Source: Streptococcus sp. SN-1
GTDB taxonomy: Bacteria > Bacillota > Bacilli > Lactobacillales > Streptococcaceae
DNA: 64,000 nucleotides
Assembly: GCF_041154385.1 (NCBI RefSeq)
Contig: NZ_AP028929.1
Location: 1,612,001-1,676,000, forward strand
Direction: 5' to 3'
Shown piece after piece: positions 33,730 through 43,601 of this stretch (positions are counted from its first letter, which is position 1; the number at the start of each line of letters is the position of its first letter). The translations under genes were made by a program, and so were the position numbers. The notes beneath the pieces are model-generated. The model was not told where the DNA came from and did no database searches. It saw only the letters and a program-made list of their open reading frames with translations.

Positions 33730-34818
33730 TTAATCTAGCTGATTTTCCTTTGCAACGACAAATTCCTTAACCAATCGATAGATAACAGCAAATATCGGTG
33801 TAAAGAATATCATCCCAAGTAAGCCAAAGAGATTGCCTCCAATACTAGCAGCCGCAAGCGTGAAAATAGCTGGCAAACCAATAGACTGACCTACAACTCT
33901 AGGATAAATAAGGTTTCCTTCAATCAGCTGTATAACTTGATATAGAAGAAGAGAAAGTAAGGCTTGAGTAGGACTCACTGTGAAGATAAAAATCGCTCCC
34001 ACAACACAAGCAATCATAGGCCCTACATAAGGAATGAACGATAGCACTCCTGCAAAGATACCTGTCATTACTCCATAGGGTATCCCAAACACGCTGTAAC
34101 CAACCGCTATCATAACTCCTATGATAACTGCTTCAATCAGCTGACTCATCAAAAATTGGTCATAAGTCTCTAGTGCTACTTGTCCAATGTAAGTCAACTT
34201 TATCACCACCTTCTCTGGAAGAAAAACTTTTAGAAGTCGACTCGTCATCGCTGCCAAATGTTCCTTACTGGATAAAAATAAAAAGGTGAAGACTATAATC
34301 AAAAAGGCATTCATCAAACTTGAAAAAATATTGCCGATATTACTAGTCAGACCTGATAAAAAACCTATCAAAGCTTGGCTAATAGAACTAGATTGTCCCT
34401 GTATGCCTGATACGATAGTTGACAACATGTCTTTGGTTACAAATTCCGAGCTGCCTAGAAATTTCCCAAGTTGAGTAAGGACTGTTGAAAGGACTGTTCC
34501 CAGCTGACTAATAGTCTGAGCTAGGGTTGGCAGCACCAAAACCAAAAGAGCAATCACGATTAAGATAAGAGCTAGGAAAACAAGTACCATGGCAATCGGA
34601 CGACGCAACTCTGCCTTTACCTTCAATTTAACTAAGTACTGTTCAATTTTTTTCATAGGAACATTAAGCACAAAAGCAATAACAGCACCATAAATCAAGG
34701 TTGATATTACATCAAAGAGAGAGATTGCTCCTGATATAAAGCTCGATGCATTCAGAATTACAAGAGCAACCAGCCCTATAAAAAGTATTAACGGGGTGTA
34801 TTTTTTTACTAAGTTCAT
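33730..34818 (-). CDS. AI-2E family (PerM-like) transporter
   Basis: 362-residue membrane protein with about eight hydrophobic segments: two at the N-terminus, a long extracytoplasmic region (residues about 95-160), then five or six toward the C-terminus. The conserved block FGIPYGVMTGIFAGVLSFIP and QVIQLIEGNLIYPRVVG is typical of the AI-2E/PerM family. Members export autoinducer-2, or act as sodium/proton antiporters. The substrate here is unknown. It follows the 34828-36117 gene by nine bases, so the two likely form an operon. Confidence 0.88.
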   Translation of the reverse strand: MNLVKKYTPLILFIGLVALVILNASSFISGAISLFDVISTLIYGAVIAFVLNVPMKKIEQYLVKLKVKAELRRPIAMVLVFLALILIVIALLVLVLPTLAQTISQLGTVLSTVLTQLGKFLGSSEFVTKDMLSTIVSGIQGQSSSISQALIGFLSGLTSNIGNIFSSLMNAFLIIVFTFLFLSSKEHLAAMTSRLLKVFLPEKVVIKLTYIGQVALETYDQFLMSQLIEAVIIGVMIAVGYSVFGIPYGVMTGIFAGVLSFIPYVGPMIACVVGAIFIFTVSPTQALLSLLLYQVIQLIEGNLIYPRVVGQSIGLPAIFTLAAASIGGNLFGLLGMIFFTPIFAVIYRLVKEFVVAKENQLD

Positions 34819-34827
34819 AAATTCTCC

Positions 34828-36117
34828 TTAATAAACATGTTTAGATACGACTATACTATTTGGTTTTTCAAACTCTCGATTAAGGTAGGCTTGGTAAGTT
34901 CCTGGAGCGATAAATCCTTTGGGTGAGAGGATATCGGTGCCAGCCTGACCGACTATGGTATCAGCCAAGAGCACACAGTTTGTAGATAAGACAAAGTAGG
35001 ATTTAAACTTAGATTTGATAAATTTATAAAGTTCCCCATCTGTCTCATGTCTGATTTTATAAGCGTAGGTGTAGTCTTCCTTACCATCACCTGTCATGAT
35101 TTTATCTGCACTTGGCTCCCATGGAATCGTCAGTTGTTTCAATTCAGCCAACTTTTTCTGAACTGCTTTTTCCATTTCAGGCGTCAAATCTATCCCATAA
35201 CCAAAAAGCGTTTTTTGACTCTCACGTTTACATAGGTCAATGTACTTGTCACGATCACAGAAATATAAGACACCATCTCCTACCATGCCAAATAAGGTCT
35301 CAGAAGACGGATCATAGTTGCCATAAGAAATAACACGGCCTTGATAGCAGATATCCACATGACCAATTGCCGAAAACAGAGAGGTCTCAGCTGTATGAAC
35401 AAAAATTTCTAGCTCTGCTGTCTTACCAGACTTCACTATTCCAAGATGGATATCCTCTCTCTCATCAGCATTTTCCTGCATGAATTTGTTAATTTTTGCT
35501 AAAGTTCTTGCAGGGATGAGAGCGGCTAGGACAATAGGTAAGCTCATTCTTACACGACGTTTGAGATGGTTTTTCCCAATTTCCTCCTCAAACAAGAAAC
35601 CATCACGGATATTGGACACACCATAAAGGAAAAAATAAGCCCCTAATACAAAGAGTTGAAAGACAGAATTTCCTGTAGAGGACAAAAGACTAGTCCCACC
35701 AAGAAAAACTAGTACGAGTCCATCTAGTAAGAGACGAAAACGAGGTCGAATTTTGTTTTTGCGGTAGAGAACATAGGTGACAAGGTTAATACTAGCATGA
35801 AAAATCTGATAAACTCCAATCACAAGAGCCAAAATATAAATCGGCACATCCGTCGCAAGATTGGAGCCAAGCAAATATCCCAGCACTAACAATTTAACCA
35901 GTGCAACTCCCAAGGTGTCCGTTGACTGACTTTTTTTGAAAATACGTAATACTAAATCTAAGACCGTTGCTATCCAAGCTAAAAACAGAACCAGTCGAAT
36001 AACCTTTACTGGCAACCAAGTCCCCGTGACCATCAAGATGAGACCTAGCAGAACAAACAAGAACCCCTGAGCAAGTAATTTCTTACCTGTCAGACCTAAA
36101 GATAGAATTTTCGCCAT
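34828..36117 (-). CDS. Membrane protein with a C-terminal Cys-His (papain-like?) domain
   Basis: 429-residue protein from the ATG at 36115-36117. The first 180 residues hold six membrane segments in DUF308-like pairs (LLAQGFLFVLLGLILMVTG first). The C-terminal 230 residues are soluble. They contain SAIGHVDICYQGRVISYGNY and later FVLSTNCVLLADTIVGQAG, a histidine on a strand followed much later by a cysteine at the start of a helix. That order resembles permuted NlpC/P60-like or DUF4105-type domains. I infer a possible thiol hydrolase or acyltransferase facing the membrane, but no family is certain. It is upstream of the PerM-like gene on one transcript. Confidence 0.65.
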   Translation of the reverse strand: MAKILSLGLTGKKLLAQGFLFVLLGLILMVTGTWLPVKVIRLVLFLAWIATVLDLVLRIFKKSQSTDTLGVALVKLLVLGYLLGSNLATDVPIYILALVIGVYQIFHASINLVTYVLYRKNKIRPRFRLLLDGLVLVFLGGTSLLSSTGNSVFQLFVLGAYFFLYGVSNIRDGFLFEEEIGKNHLKRRVRMSLPIVLAALIPARTLAKINKFMQENADEREDIHLGIVKSGKTAELEIFVHTAETSLFSAIGHVDICYQGRVISYGNYDPSSETLFGMVGDGVLYFCDRDKYIDLCKRESQKTLFGYGIDLTPEMEKAVQKKLAELKQLTIPWEPSADKIMTGDGKEDYTYAYKIRHETDGELYKFIKSKFKSYFVLSTNCVLLADTIVGQAGTDILSPKGFIAPGTYQAYLNREFEKPNSIVVSKHVY

Positions 36118-36671
36118 ATAAAAACCTTTCAACAATAAAAATTAAACACTCCGATTAAACTGACTAGTAAATAGCCAACACTACAAACAGCCTGTGCCAG
36201 CAACATATGGTGACTAGAAATGACTGTAATAATGTCACCATCTTGTCTTATGCACTTCTAAAATTTGTTATATTGATTAGAAACCAGAGCTTATAAAAAC
36301 TAGCTAAACTCGAGAGATAGACACAATTGCGACGAAAAAATGTATAACCAATTCAACTTGTTAAGGTAAGAAAGCATTATTTCCAATCTATTAATTATTC
36401 ATCTATTACCTATTATGACACAATATTCCCTATAGTTCAACTTTTTACTTGTTTTTATATTACACGGACTAAAAAGTTTTCAACAGTTGATTGCATTTGT
36501 TTTAATAAGTTTTAACCTTTCTTGGTTAGATAAAAAAAGAACCATACAGTTTAGAATCTGTATGGTTTTTGCCCCACTTTTGTCCCATTTTTAAATCATG
36601 ACATTGAAAATACCTAAAATCACTTATATTTCAATATTTTTAATTGCTCTCAATATGAAAGTCCTTTCCAA

Positions 36672-36729
36672 ATCCCTGTAGGGGGCATCTAAATCAACAG
36701 GAAAAAGCCTTGGAATCAAGGCTTTTTTG
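36672..36729 (+). repeat. tRNA-Lys 3'-end remnant (att-like site)
   Basis: The 23 bases at 36672-36694 are identical to 32569-32591, the 3' end of the first tRNA-Lys and the bases after it. The similarity continues through the AAAAAGCCTTG...CAAGGCTTTTTT terminator. No 5' half of a tRNA is present. This is the expected trace of an element that integrated into tRNA-Lys, or of its excision. Confidence 0.75.
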
Positions 36730-36771
36730 TGTAGTCTTAGCACTAAAAAACGATAGAAAAAACACCCCTTC

Positions 36772-36826
36772 TGAACTGCACCCCAAAAGTTAGACAGAAA
36801 AAACCTAACTTTTGTGGCGCAGTTCA
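36772..36826. mobile_element. Palindromic IS-end remnant
   Basis: GAACTGCACCCCAAAAGTTAG is mirrored by CTAACTTTTGTGGCGCAGTTC around an 11-base centre. The sequence looks like two facing terminal repeats of an IS3-type element with the middle lost. No transposase remains. Confidence 0.5.
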
Positions 36827-36917
36827 TTCGCGTCACATGAAGTTATTTAAGCATCTCTTTTTTTATTACCATTTTCTGTTATAATAAATTGTACTTCTAA
36901 AATAGAAAGGTCTTAAG

Positions 36918-38063
36918 ATGACAACTCTTGTTAAACATAAACGTGTAAATTATTCAGAACTTTTTTATGATCTAGTTTTTGTTTTTGCGATTTCAAAAGT
37001 AACTGCTTTAATTCACCATCTTCATAACGGTATTTTGACTTGGAATTCTTTGCTTGATTTTTTCATGTCTGTCTTGCTTCTCATCAATGCCTGGATGATT
37101 CAAACCGTTTATACAAATCGCTATGGAAAGAACTCTTTATTTAACATGCTAATCATGTTTATCAATATGGGACTTTTACTCTTTATATCCAATTTGATTA
37201 AAGATGATTGGCAACAATATTTTCATTATGTCTGTTGGGCTATTGGTACATTAACCCTTACCTTATTTTTTCAATATTTGGTTGAGTTTTTTAAAAAATC
37301 AACCGATAATGTTCATAGGGAAAGTATCAAAGGTTTTCTATGGATAACAGGTCTACGAAGTTTAGAAATCTATCTAGCAGCTCTTCTTCCTATTTACATT
37401 GGAGTCTATATCCTTTATGCTAGTATTCTGCTAACATTTATTACGCCAATTACCTCGATTAGTAAAGATGATCATTTCCAGATAGTTCTCCCCCATTTAA
37501 TCGAGCGCATCTCCCTTCTTGTCATTATTACGTTTGGAGAGATGATTATGGGGCTAGTTAACTTCTTTACAATCGAGAATTTCTCGATTTATTCGGTTCT
37601 TTATTTCATTATTATGCTTTCTCTGTTCTTGTTTTATTTTGTTCAATTCGACCATGCTATTGATGAAGAATCTAATCAAAAGGGACTATTTCTAATTTAC
37701 AGTCACTATCCTATTTTCATTGGACTTCTTATGATGACCGTTTCGATGAGTTTTCTTCTGAATCCTGAAACTAATCTTCTCTTTGCAACCAGCTTCTTTT
37801 ATATCGGAATTGGCCTCTTCCAAGCTGCTGTCCTAGCAAATGGGCCCTATAACAAACACTATCTTCGCTATTCGAAAAGTTACTACTGTGTCCAAGCTAC
37901 ACTCTATCTGGCTGCCTTGATTCTCTCTTTAATCTTTGCTTCTAATCCTATAATAGTAGTAAGTATTACAACCATTTTAGCTCTAGCTATAGCTATTCAT
38001 TCTATTTATTTTTATATGACACAGACTAAAAAACATTCCACACCTTACTGGGAGTTGTTTTAA
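36918..38063 (+). CDS. Low temperature requirement protein A (LtrA) family
   Basis: 381-residue membrane protein with about ten hydrophobic segments. The N-terminal VNYSELFYDLVFVFAISKVT is the conserved LtrA start (ELFYDLVFV). The name comes from a Listeria gene needed for growth in the cold. The biochemical role is unknown. AAAGG precedes the ATG. It follows the mobile-element scar region and ends at a bidirectional terminator, so it is monocistronic and might be part of the variable region. Confidence 0.85.
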   Translation: MTTLVKHKRVNYSELFYDLVFVFAISKVTALIHHLHNGILTWNSLLDFFMSVLLLINAWMIQTVYTNRYGKNSLFNMLIMFINMGLLLFISNLIKDDWQQYFHYVCWAIGTLTLTLFFQYLVEFFKKSTDNVHRESIKGFLWITGLRSLEIYLAALLPIYIGVYILYASILLTFITPITSISKDDHFQIVLPHLIERISLLVIITFGEMIMGLVNFFTIENFSIYSVLYFIIMLSLFLFYFVQFDHAIDEESNQKGLFLIYSHYPIFIGLLMMTVSMSFLLNPETNLLFATSFFYIGIGLFQAAVLANGPYNKHYLRYSKSYYCVQATLYLAALILSLIFASNPIIVVSITTILALAIAIHSIYFYMTQTKKHSTPYWELF

Positions 38064-38077
38064 TGAGTTTATAACAT

Positions 38078-38105
38078 AAAAAAGCCTTGGAACCAAGGCT
38101 TTTTT
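38078..38105. terminator. Bidirectional terminator between ltrA-like and GNAT genes
   Basis: AAAAAAGCCTTGG pairs with CCAAGGCTTTTTT. Symmetric A and T tracts let it serve both convergent genes. Confidence 0.88.
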
Positions 38106-38110
38106 GCTTT

Positions 38111-38566
38111 CTATCTAAACTTTTTCATGATGTATTTTCGTACAGGTGCTTCAACCACTTGAACGATTTCAAATCCTTCTTTTTGATAAAGGTGCTGGGC
38201 TGCTTGATTTGCTTCGAGGACATTTAAAGAAATACTACCTATGTCTCCATTTTCAAAGATCAAACTAACAAATTTCCTTAAAGCCTGGCTACCTAAGCCT
38301 TGCCCCTGTTTCTGGGGGTTGATAAAAAATCTCCCGATATGAAGATTGCTGTTTTCTTGCCTGATTTTCTGGATAAGCCCCACAAACTCTCGTCCATCAA
38401 AGATAGAAAAGATTCCTTCCAAATCTTGCAAGACTTGAATGGTTAAGGGAAAAGGAATCATTGTTCCCATCCATTGTTCTTGAAAGGATTTGCCAAGGGA
38501 GTTGGACCATTGGCATACGAGCTGAGCGTTTTCTGTACTTACCTTTTCTTCAAAACGAATTGTCAT
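38111..38566 (-). CDS. GNAT-family acetyltransferase
   Basis: 151-residue N-acetyltransferase. The acetyl-CoA loop is INPQKQGQGLGSQALRKFV near residues 87-105 (the Q-x-x-G-x-G/A pattern), followed by the usual ISLNVLEANQAAQHLYQKEG segment near 120. The substrate is unknown. The gene is divergent from cclA and its promoter region overlaps the competence promoter of that gene. Confidence 0.85.
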   Translation of the reverse strand: MTIRFEEKVSTENAQLVCQWSNSLGKSFQEQWMGTMIPFPLTIQVLQDLEGIFSIFDGREFVGLIQKIRQENSNLHIGRFFINPQKQGQGLGSQALRKFVSLIFENGDIGSISLNVLEANQAAQHLYQKEGFEIVQVVEAPVRKYIMKKFR

Positions 38567-38615
38567 CTTTTCCTCACCATCTTATCTATGTTTCTTTATT
38601 ATACTACTTCTCCTA

Positions 38616-38628
38616 TTTTTTACGAATA
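38616..38628 (+). promoter_or_regulatory. ComX combox of cclA
   Basis: TTTTTACGAATA contains the competence sigma factor -10 element TACGAATA (38621-38628). It ends only seven bases before the cclA ATG, so the transcript must start at or next to the start codon. Confidence 0.85.
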
Positions 38629-38635
38629 AATAAGT

Positions 38636-39295
38636 ATGATTGATATTTATTTTTTTCTTGTCGGGAGCATTCTCGCTTCCTTTCTTGGTTTGGTCATTGA
38701 CCGTTTTCCAGAGCAATCCATTATCCAACCTGCTAGTCACTGCGATTCCTGTCAGACTCGCTTGTGCACCTTAGATTTGATTCCGATTCTGTCACAGGTC
38801 TTCAATCGCTTTCACTGTCGCTACTGCAAGTCTCCTTATCCCTTCTGGTATGCCCTTTTTGAACTAGGTTTAGGCCTCCTCTTTCTGGCTTGGTCTTGGG
38901 GATTACTTTCCTTGGGACAAGTCATCCTAATCACCACTGGTTTGACCTTAGGCATCTACGATTTGCGCCATCAGGAATACCCCTTACTGGTCTGGATTGT
39001 CTTTCATCTACTCCTAATGGTCTGGTCTAGCTGGAATCTGGTCATGGTCTTCTTCCTTGTTCTCGGAATTTTGGCTCATTTTATCGATATCCGCATGGGT
39101 GCAGGAGATTTCCTCTTTCTGGCTTCTTGTGCCCTCGTCTTTAGCGCAACCGAATTACTCATCTTGATTCAGTTTGCTTCTGCTACGGGGATTCTTTCCT
39201 TTCTCCTGCAAAAGAAAAAGGAAAGACTTCCTTTCGTGCCTTTCCTCTTGCTCGCTGCTTGTGTGATTATTTTTGGTAAGCTACTGCTTGTTTGA
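38636..39295 (+). CDS. cclA: Type IV prepilin peptidase of competence
   Basis: 219-residue membrane aspartyl protease that cleaves and methylates the ComGC-type pseudopilins for DNA uptake. The cytosolic zinc-type motif [16 protein letters not shown] with [12 protein letters not shown] lies near residues 35-68. Catalytic aspartates are expected in [13 protein letters not shown] and in RMGAGDFLF. Seven or eight membrane segments follow. The combox upstream shows control by the competence sigma factor. No ribosome binding site is visible before the ATG. The 3' end overlaps the convergent trpA gene by 29 bases. Confidence 0.93.
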   Translation: MIDIYFFLVGSILASFLGLVIDRFPEQSIIQPASHCDSCQTRLCTLDLIPILSQVFNRFHCRYCKSPYPFWYALFELGLGLLFLAWSWGLLSLGQVILITTGLTLGIYDLRHQEYPLLVWIVFHLLLMVWSSWNLVMVFFLVLGILAHFIDIRMGAGDFLFLASCALVFSATELLILIQFASATGILSFLLQKKKERLPFVPFLLLAACVIIFGKLLLV

Positions 39296-40043
39296 TAAAG
39301 TCCTGAATCGGCTCTCCTTGGTGGAGAGCTTTTACAATTTTCGAACCAACGATAACACCATCTGACACAGCATTGAAGCGTTCTACATCGGCTTGACTAG
39401 ATACCCCAAAACCTGTCAAGACTGGAATGTCAGCCACTTGATGCAATTGTGCCAAATGCTTGTCTAAATCTGCTCGGTAATTGCCTGATTTCCCTGTCAC
39501 TCCATTGATGGCAACGGCATAGACAAAGCCCTCCGCCCCTTCAATCAACTCCTTCTGGCGCTCAATCCCTGTCGTCAAACTAACTAGGGAAATCAAAGCG
39601 ATGTCTGTATCTGCCAAAAATGGCTCTACAAAATTGGCATGCTCATGAGGCAGGTCTGGGATAATCAAGCCTTTAACTGCTGTATCTGCCAAATCTTTGA
39701 CAAAGTTCTCCACACCGTACTGAAAGAGAGGGTTGAAGTAGGTCATGATAACAAGTGGCACCTCTGTTTGAACAGTTTTCAAGGTTTCAACCAAAGCTTG
39801 TGTCGAAGTCCCATGAGCTAGACTGCGCAAACCAGCTTCTTCGATAACAGGTCCATCTGCGACAGGGTCTGAAAAGGGAATACCCACTTCAATGGCAGAA
39901 ACACCCAAATCTTCTAAAAAGTGGATTGTTTCAGCGAGTCCATCCAAACCTTTCTCGTGGTCTCCAGCCATGATGTAGGGAACGAAAATTCCTTTTCCAG
40001 CTGCTTTTATAGCATTTAATTTTTCTGTTAATGTCTTAGGCAT
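39267..40043 (-). CDS. trpA: Tryptophan synthase alpha subunit
   Basis: 258-residue TrpA, which cleaves indole-glycerol phosphate and channels indole to TrpB. Catalytic residues are visible in [19 protein letters not shown] (glutamate and aspartate near residues 50-60), and [15 protein letters not shown] is the phosphate-binding loop. The ATG at 40041-40043 is chosen over a 29-residue longer frame because it gives [13 protein letters not shown] and standard length. It overlaps trpB by eight bases. Last gene of the trp operon, with its end overlapping cclA on the other strand. Confidence 0.97.
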   Translation of the reverse strand: MPKTLTEKLNAIKAAGKGIFVPYIMAGDHEKGLDGLAETIHFLEDLGVSAIEVGIPFSDPVADGPVIEEAGLRSLAHGTSTQALVETLKTVQTEVPLVIMTYFNPLFQYGVENFVKDLADTAVKGLIIPDLPHEHANFVEPFLADTDIALISLVSLTTGIERQKELIEGAEGFVYAVAINGVTGKSGNYRADLDKHLAQLHQVADIPVLTGFGVSSQADVERFNAVSDGVIVGSKIVKALHQGEPIQDFIKQAVAYQK

Positions 40044-41259
40044 GAGCTTCTCCCTTCTTTGCTGTATCTGCTTCCAAGCGGTCTTTAACTTGAACCACAT
40101 CCTTGTCCCCACGACCTGATAGACAGACAATCATGGACTTGTCTGGTCCAAGTTCTTTGGCCAATTTCACCGCAAAGGCGATAGCATGGCTAGATTCCAA
40201 GGCTGGGATAATCCCTTCCACACGAGACAAGAGTTGGAAACCTTCCAAGGCTTCCTCGTCTGTGACAGGAACATAGCTGGCACGTTTGATATCGTGGTAG
40301 TGAGAATGTTCTGGACCGATACCAGGATAGTCCAAACCTGCTGAGATAGAGAAGGCTTCAAGAATTTGACCATGGGCATCTTGGAGCACATCCATGAGAG
40401 AACCGTGGAGGACGCCTGGACGACCCTTGGTCAAGGTAGCTGCGTGGTGCTCTGTATCCACACCAAGTCCAGCCGCTTCAGCCCCATACATGGCTACAGA
40501 CTCATCTTCTACAAATGGATGGAAGAGCCCGATGGCATTAGAACCACCACCAACACAGGCTACTAGGGCATCTGGTAAATCTTGACCTGTCAAATCACGA
40601 TACTGTTGTTTAGCCTCTCGACCGATGACACTTTGGAAGTCACGAACGATTTCTGGGAATGGATGAGGCCCCAAGGCAGAACCAAGGATATAGTGGGTAT
40701 CATCGATATTAGCTACCCATGAACGAAGGGCTGCATTGACCGCATCCTTGAGCACGCGCGAACCGTCTGTCACTGCCTCAACCTTAGCTCCCAAAAGCTC
40801 CATACGGAACACATTGAGGGCTTGACGTTTAACATCCTCTTCACCCATATAGATGGTACATTCCATGTTAAAGAGGGCTGCAGCTGTTGCAGTTGCTACA
40901 CCGTGCTGGCCAGCACCCGTCTCAGCGATAATTTTCTTTTTACCCATGCGTTTTGCAAGCAGAACTTGTCCCAAGGCATTGTTAATCTTGTGGGCCCCTG
41001 TATGGTTAAGATCTTCCCGTTTGAGGTAAATCTTGGCTCCGCCGATATGCTGGGTCAAGTTTTTTGCGTAGTAAAGAGGAGTTTCACGTCCCACATACTG
41101 GCGCAAAAGTTGATTTAATTCCTCTTGGAAACTTGGGTCTGCCTGACTTTCACGGTAGGCCTTCTCCAACTCCAAAACTGCTGTCATCAATGTTTCTGGG
41201 ACAAAACGTCCGCCGAATTTTCCGTAAAATCCATCTTTATTTGGTTCTTGATATGCCAT
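40036..41259 (-). CDS. trpB: Tryptophan synthase beta subunit, operon copy
   Basis: 407-residue PLP enzyme joining indole and serine. The PLP lysine is in [15 protein letters not shown] near residue 90, the indole-site glutamate is in [16 protein letters not shown] near 112, and the PLP phosphate loop is [12 protein letters not shown] near 235. It starts inside the end of trpF (23-base overlap) and overlaps trpA by eight bases, so it is firmly the TrpA partner. A second, divergent trpB gene lies at the head of the whole region. Confidence 0.97.
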   Translation of the reverse strand: MAYQEPNKDGFYGKFGGRFVPETLMTAVLELEKAYRESQADPSFQEELNQLLRQYVGRETPLYYAKNLTQHIGGAKIYLKREDLNHTGAHKINNALGQVLLAKRMGKKKIIAETGAGQHGVATATAAALFNMECTIYMGEEDVKRQALNVFRMELLGAKVEAVTDGSRVLKDAVNAALRSWVANIDDTHYILGSALGPHPFPEIVRDFQSVIGREAKQQYRDLTGQDLPDALVACVGGGSNAIGLFHPFVEDESVAMYGAEAAGLGVDTEHHAATLTKGRPGVLHGSLMDVLQDAHGQILEAFSISAGLDYPGIGPEHSHYHDIKRASYVPVTDEEALEGFQLLSRVEGIIPALESSHAIAFAVKLAKELGPDKSMIVCLSGRGDKDVVQVKDRLEADTAKKGEAHA

Positions 41260-41836
41260 TCTTTACCCTCTCTATAAATCTTCTAATCTTTTCATGATCT
41301 TTTTGTCCATCTGTCTCCACTCCGCTCGATACATCTACTGCATAGGGAGTAAAGTATTGAATTGCTTGTACTACATTGTCTTCATTAAGCCCACCTGCGA
41401 TAAAGAAAGGCTGAGTTAGTCCAATCGTATCCAGTTGAGCCCAGTCAAAGGTCTGGCCACTCCCAGCCACAGGGGCATCAAAGAGTAGATAGTCTGCCTG
41501 AGAATTGGGCACATGACCCTCTCCATCCACCTGCACAGCCTGAATACTGTCACAAGGCAAATTCTCAAACAAATCATCTGCCACCTGACCGTGAACTTGA
41601 ACCAAGTCCAAACCAACTTTGTCAATGACTTCTAACAGTTCTGCCCGACTTGGTGAAACAAATACACCAACCTTTTTGACACCTGCAGGAATAAGCTTTG
41701 CCAGCTCAGCAGCCTGATCCAAGGTCACCTGTCTTTTACTAGGTGCGAAGACAAAACCGATGTAGTCGGCTCCTGCTGACACAGCTGTCTCCACCGCTTC
41801 TTTGGTCGATAATCCGCAAATTTTAACCTTTGTCAA
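41237..41836 (-). CDS. trpF: Phosphoribosylanthranilate isomerase
   Basis: 199-residue TIM-barrel isomerase of tryptophan synthesis. The N-terminal [16 protein letters not shown] carries the catalytic cysteine at residue 7. The general acid aspartate is expected in [15 protein letters not shown] near 125, and the phosphate loop is [11 protein letters not shown]. It overlaps trpC by 14 bases and trpB by 23 bases. Confidence 0.96.
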   Translation of the reverse strand: MTKVKICGLSTKEAVETAVSAGADYIGFVFAPSKRQVTLDQAAELAKLIPAGVKKVGVFVSPSRAELLEVIDKVGLDLVQVHGQVADDLFENLPCDSIQAVQVDGEGHVPNSQADYLLFDAPVAGSGQTFDWAQLDTIGLTQPFFIAGGLNEDNVVQAIQYFTPYAVDVSSGVETDGQKDHEKIRRFIERVKNGISRTK

Positions 41837-42590
41837 TCTGCAACTCCTTGATTCTCTGGGCTACATCTTCTGCCTGCATAAGAGCTGTCCCTACCAAAAT
41901 TCCGTTAAAGTATGGTGCTACTCGTTCCGCATCCTGCCCTGTGAAAATAGCAGATTCAGAAATGTAATAGCGTCCTTCCTTAAAGTGCTGGGACAAGTCT
42001 ACACTGGTCTGCAAGTCGACTTCAAAGGTAGTCAAATTGCGGTTATTAACCCCGATAATTTGAGCTCCAAGGCGGTGTGCTACCTCTAGTTCAGCTAGAT
42101 TGTGAGTCTCCACTAAAACTTCTAGACCAAGCTCTGTAGCGTAGTCATAGAGTTCCTTGAGGCGTTCTTCTGACAAGGCAGCCACGATGAGCAAGATAAC
42201 TGTCGCACCGGCATTGCGAGCGCGGATGATTTGCTTTTCATCGATGATAAAATCCTTGTTCAGCGTCGGAATCTCTACCTGACTTGAAATCTCTCGCAGA
42301 TAATCCAAATGCCCTTTAAAGAAAACTTCATCTGTCAGAACCGAAATCATCACTGCGCCATTTGCTTCATAAGTCTGGGCCTGTTGCACAATATCCACAT
42401 CAAGATTGATATCTCCCAGACTAGGACTAGCCTTCTTGACCTCAGCGATTACCTGCAAACGGTCTTGATGATTCTGCAAAAATTCAGCCAAGCGATAGGT
42501 CTGGCGCAGGGGCTGGATTTCCTCCAGCTCCATCTGCTCGACCTCACGCGCCTTCTGCTCCAAAATTCGTGCTAAAAATTCCTGACTCAT
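41823..42590 (-). CDS. trpC: Indole-3-glycerol phosphate synthase
   Basis: 255-residue stand-alone TrpC (not fused to TrpF). Motifs [15 protein letters not shown] near residue 48 (the usual PS is retained), [12 protein letters not shown] near 108 and [13 protein letters not shown] near 180 hold the catalytic lysines and the phosphate site. The start overlaps trpD by four bases. In order with the other trp genes. Confidence 0.96.
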   Translation of the reverse strand: MSQEFLARILEQKAREVEQMELEEIQPLRQTYRLAEFLQNHQDRLQVIAEVKKASPSLGDINLDVDIVQQAQTYEANGAVMISVLTDEVFFKGHLDYLREISSQVEIPTLNKDFIIDEKQIIRARNAGATVILLIVAALSEERLKELYDYATELGLEVLVETHNLAELEVAHRLGAQIIGVNNRNLTTFEVDLQTSVDLSQHFKEGRYYISESAIFTGQDAERVAPYFNGILVGTALMQAEDVAQRIKELQIDKG

Positions 42591-43591
42591 TTTTGGTACT
42601 CCTGTAACAGTCTGAGTTTTTCAAGGGCCTTGCCACTAGCAATCACTTGACGGGCCAAGGCAACTCCCTCCTTGATATTATCTACCTTACCATTAGCATA
42701 GAAACCAAGACCAGCATTTAAAACTGTAGTCTCCAAGAATGGACTTGGTTCATTTTTAAGAACGCTGAGCAAAATTTCTGCATTTTCCTGAGCATTGCCA
42801 CCACGGATATCTTCGATAGCGTGGCGCTCCATCCCTAAATCCTCTGGAGTAAAGCTTGACAAGCTGATTTCACCATTCTCAAGAAGTGCAATCTTGGTTG
42901 TTCCGTTCAAACCAGCTTCATCCAATCCTTCTGGCCCAGCAACAACGATGGCACGTTTGCGGCCCATATTTTTCAAAACCTGAGCTGTACTTTCTAGAAG
43001 TTCTGGACGACTAATTCCAAGAAGCTGTGTTTCCAAAGCCATTGGATGAATCAGTGGACCAGTCAAGTTCATGATTGTTGGAATTCCTAGTTCCAAACGA
43101 GCTGGCATGATGTATTTCATAGCTGGGTGCATATTTTTAGCGAAGAGAAAGACGATGCCAGTTTTATCAAAGACCTTACCTAGTTCAGCTGGTTTGAGGT
43201 CTAGGTTGATGCCTAAGGCTTCGAGGACATCTGCAGAACCAGATTTAGAAGAAATCGAGCGATTACCATGTTTTGCCATATGAACACCGCCACCAGCCAA
43301 GACAAAGGCTGCAGTTGTAGAGATGTTAAAGCTGAAAGACTTGTCCCCACCTGTACCACAGTTGTCCATAGCATCATGAATTTCAGTTGGAATATGTTGG
43401 GCATGTCCTCTCATGACTTGGGCAATGGCTGTGCGTTCTTCAGGTGTTTCCCCCTTCATCTTAAGAGCCAAGAGGAGTGAAGCAATTTGCGCCTCCGTTA
43501 CACGCCCAGTTACGATACGCTCAATGACATCCGTCATTTCCACACCTGATAAATTTTCAAATTTTGCTAGTTTTTCAATAATCTCTTTCAT
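42587..43591 (-). CDS. trpD: Anthranilate phosphoribosyltransferase
   Basis: 334-residue enzyme transferring phosphoribose from PRPP to anthranilate. The motif [17 protein letters not shown] near residue 80 and [17 protein letters not shown] near 108 are the PRPP and anthranilate sites. Length normal. It follows trpG by 10 bases and overlaps trpC by four. Confidence 0.97.
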   Translation of the reverse strand: MKEIIEKLAKFENLSGVEMTDVIERIVTGRVTEAQIASLLLALKMKGETPEERTAIAQVMRGHAQHIPTEIHDAMDNCGTGGDKSFSFNISTTAAFVLAGGGVHMAKHGNRSISSKSGSADVLEALGINLDLKPAELGKVFDKTGIVFLFAKNMHPAMKYIMPARLELGIPTIMNLTGPLIHPMALETQLLGISRPELLESTAQVLKNMGRKRAIVVAGPEGLDEAGLNGTTKIALLENGEISLSSFTPEDLGMERHAIEDIRGGNAQENAEILLSVLKNEPSPFLETTVLNAGLGFYANGKVDNIKEGVALARQVIASGKALEKLRLLQEYQK

Positions 43592-43601
43592 CCTAGTTTC
43601 C

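Larger units (their letters stand above)
36118..36917. other. 800-base intergenic region with scars of mobile elements
   Basis: No convincing gene is present. It holds a terminator hairpin AACCATACAG/CTGTATGGTT (36540-36570) with a stretch like an integrase 3' end beside it, a copy of the tRNA-Lys 3' end with its terminator (36672-36729), and an IS-end-like palindrome (36772-36826). The first 400 bases are AT-rich without recognisable structure. Confidence 0.6.

Noticed and set aside
36624..36836. 70-codon minus-strand frame across the tRNA-Lys remnant
   Set aside because: It is explained by the tRNA 3' fragment, the terminator and the IS-end palindrome, and no ribosome site precedes it.
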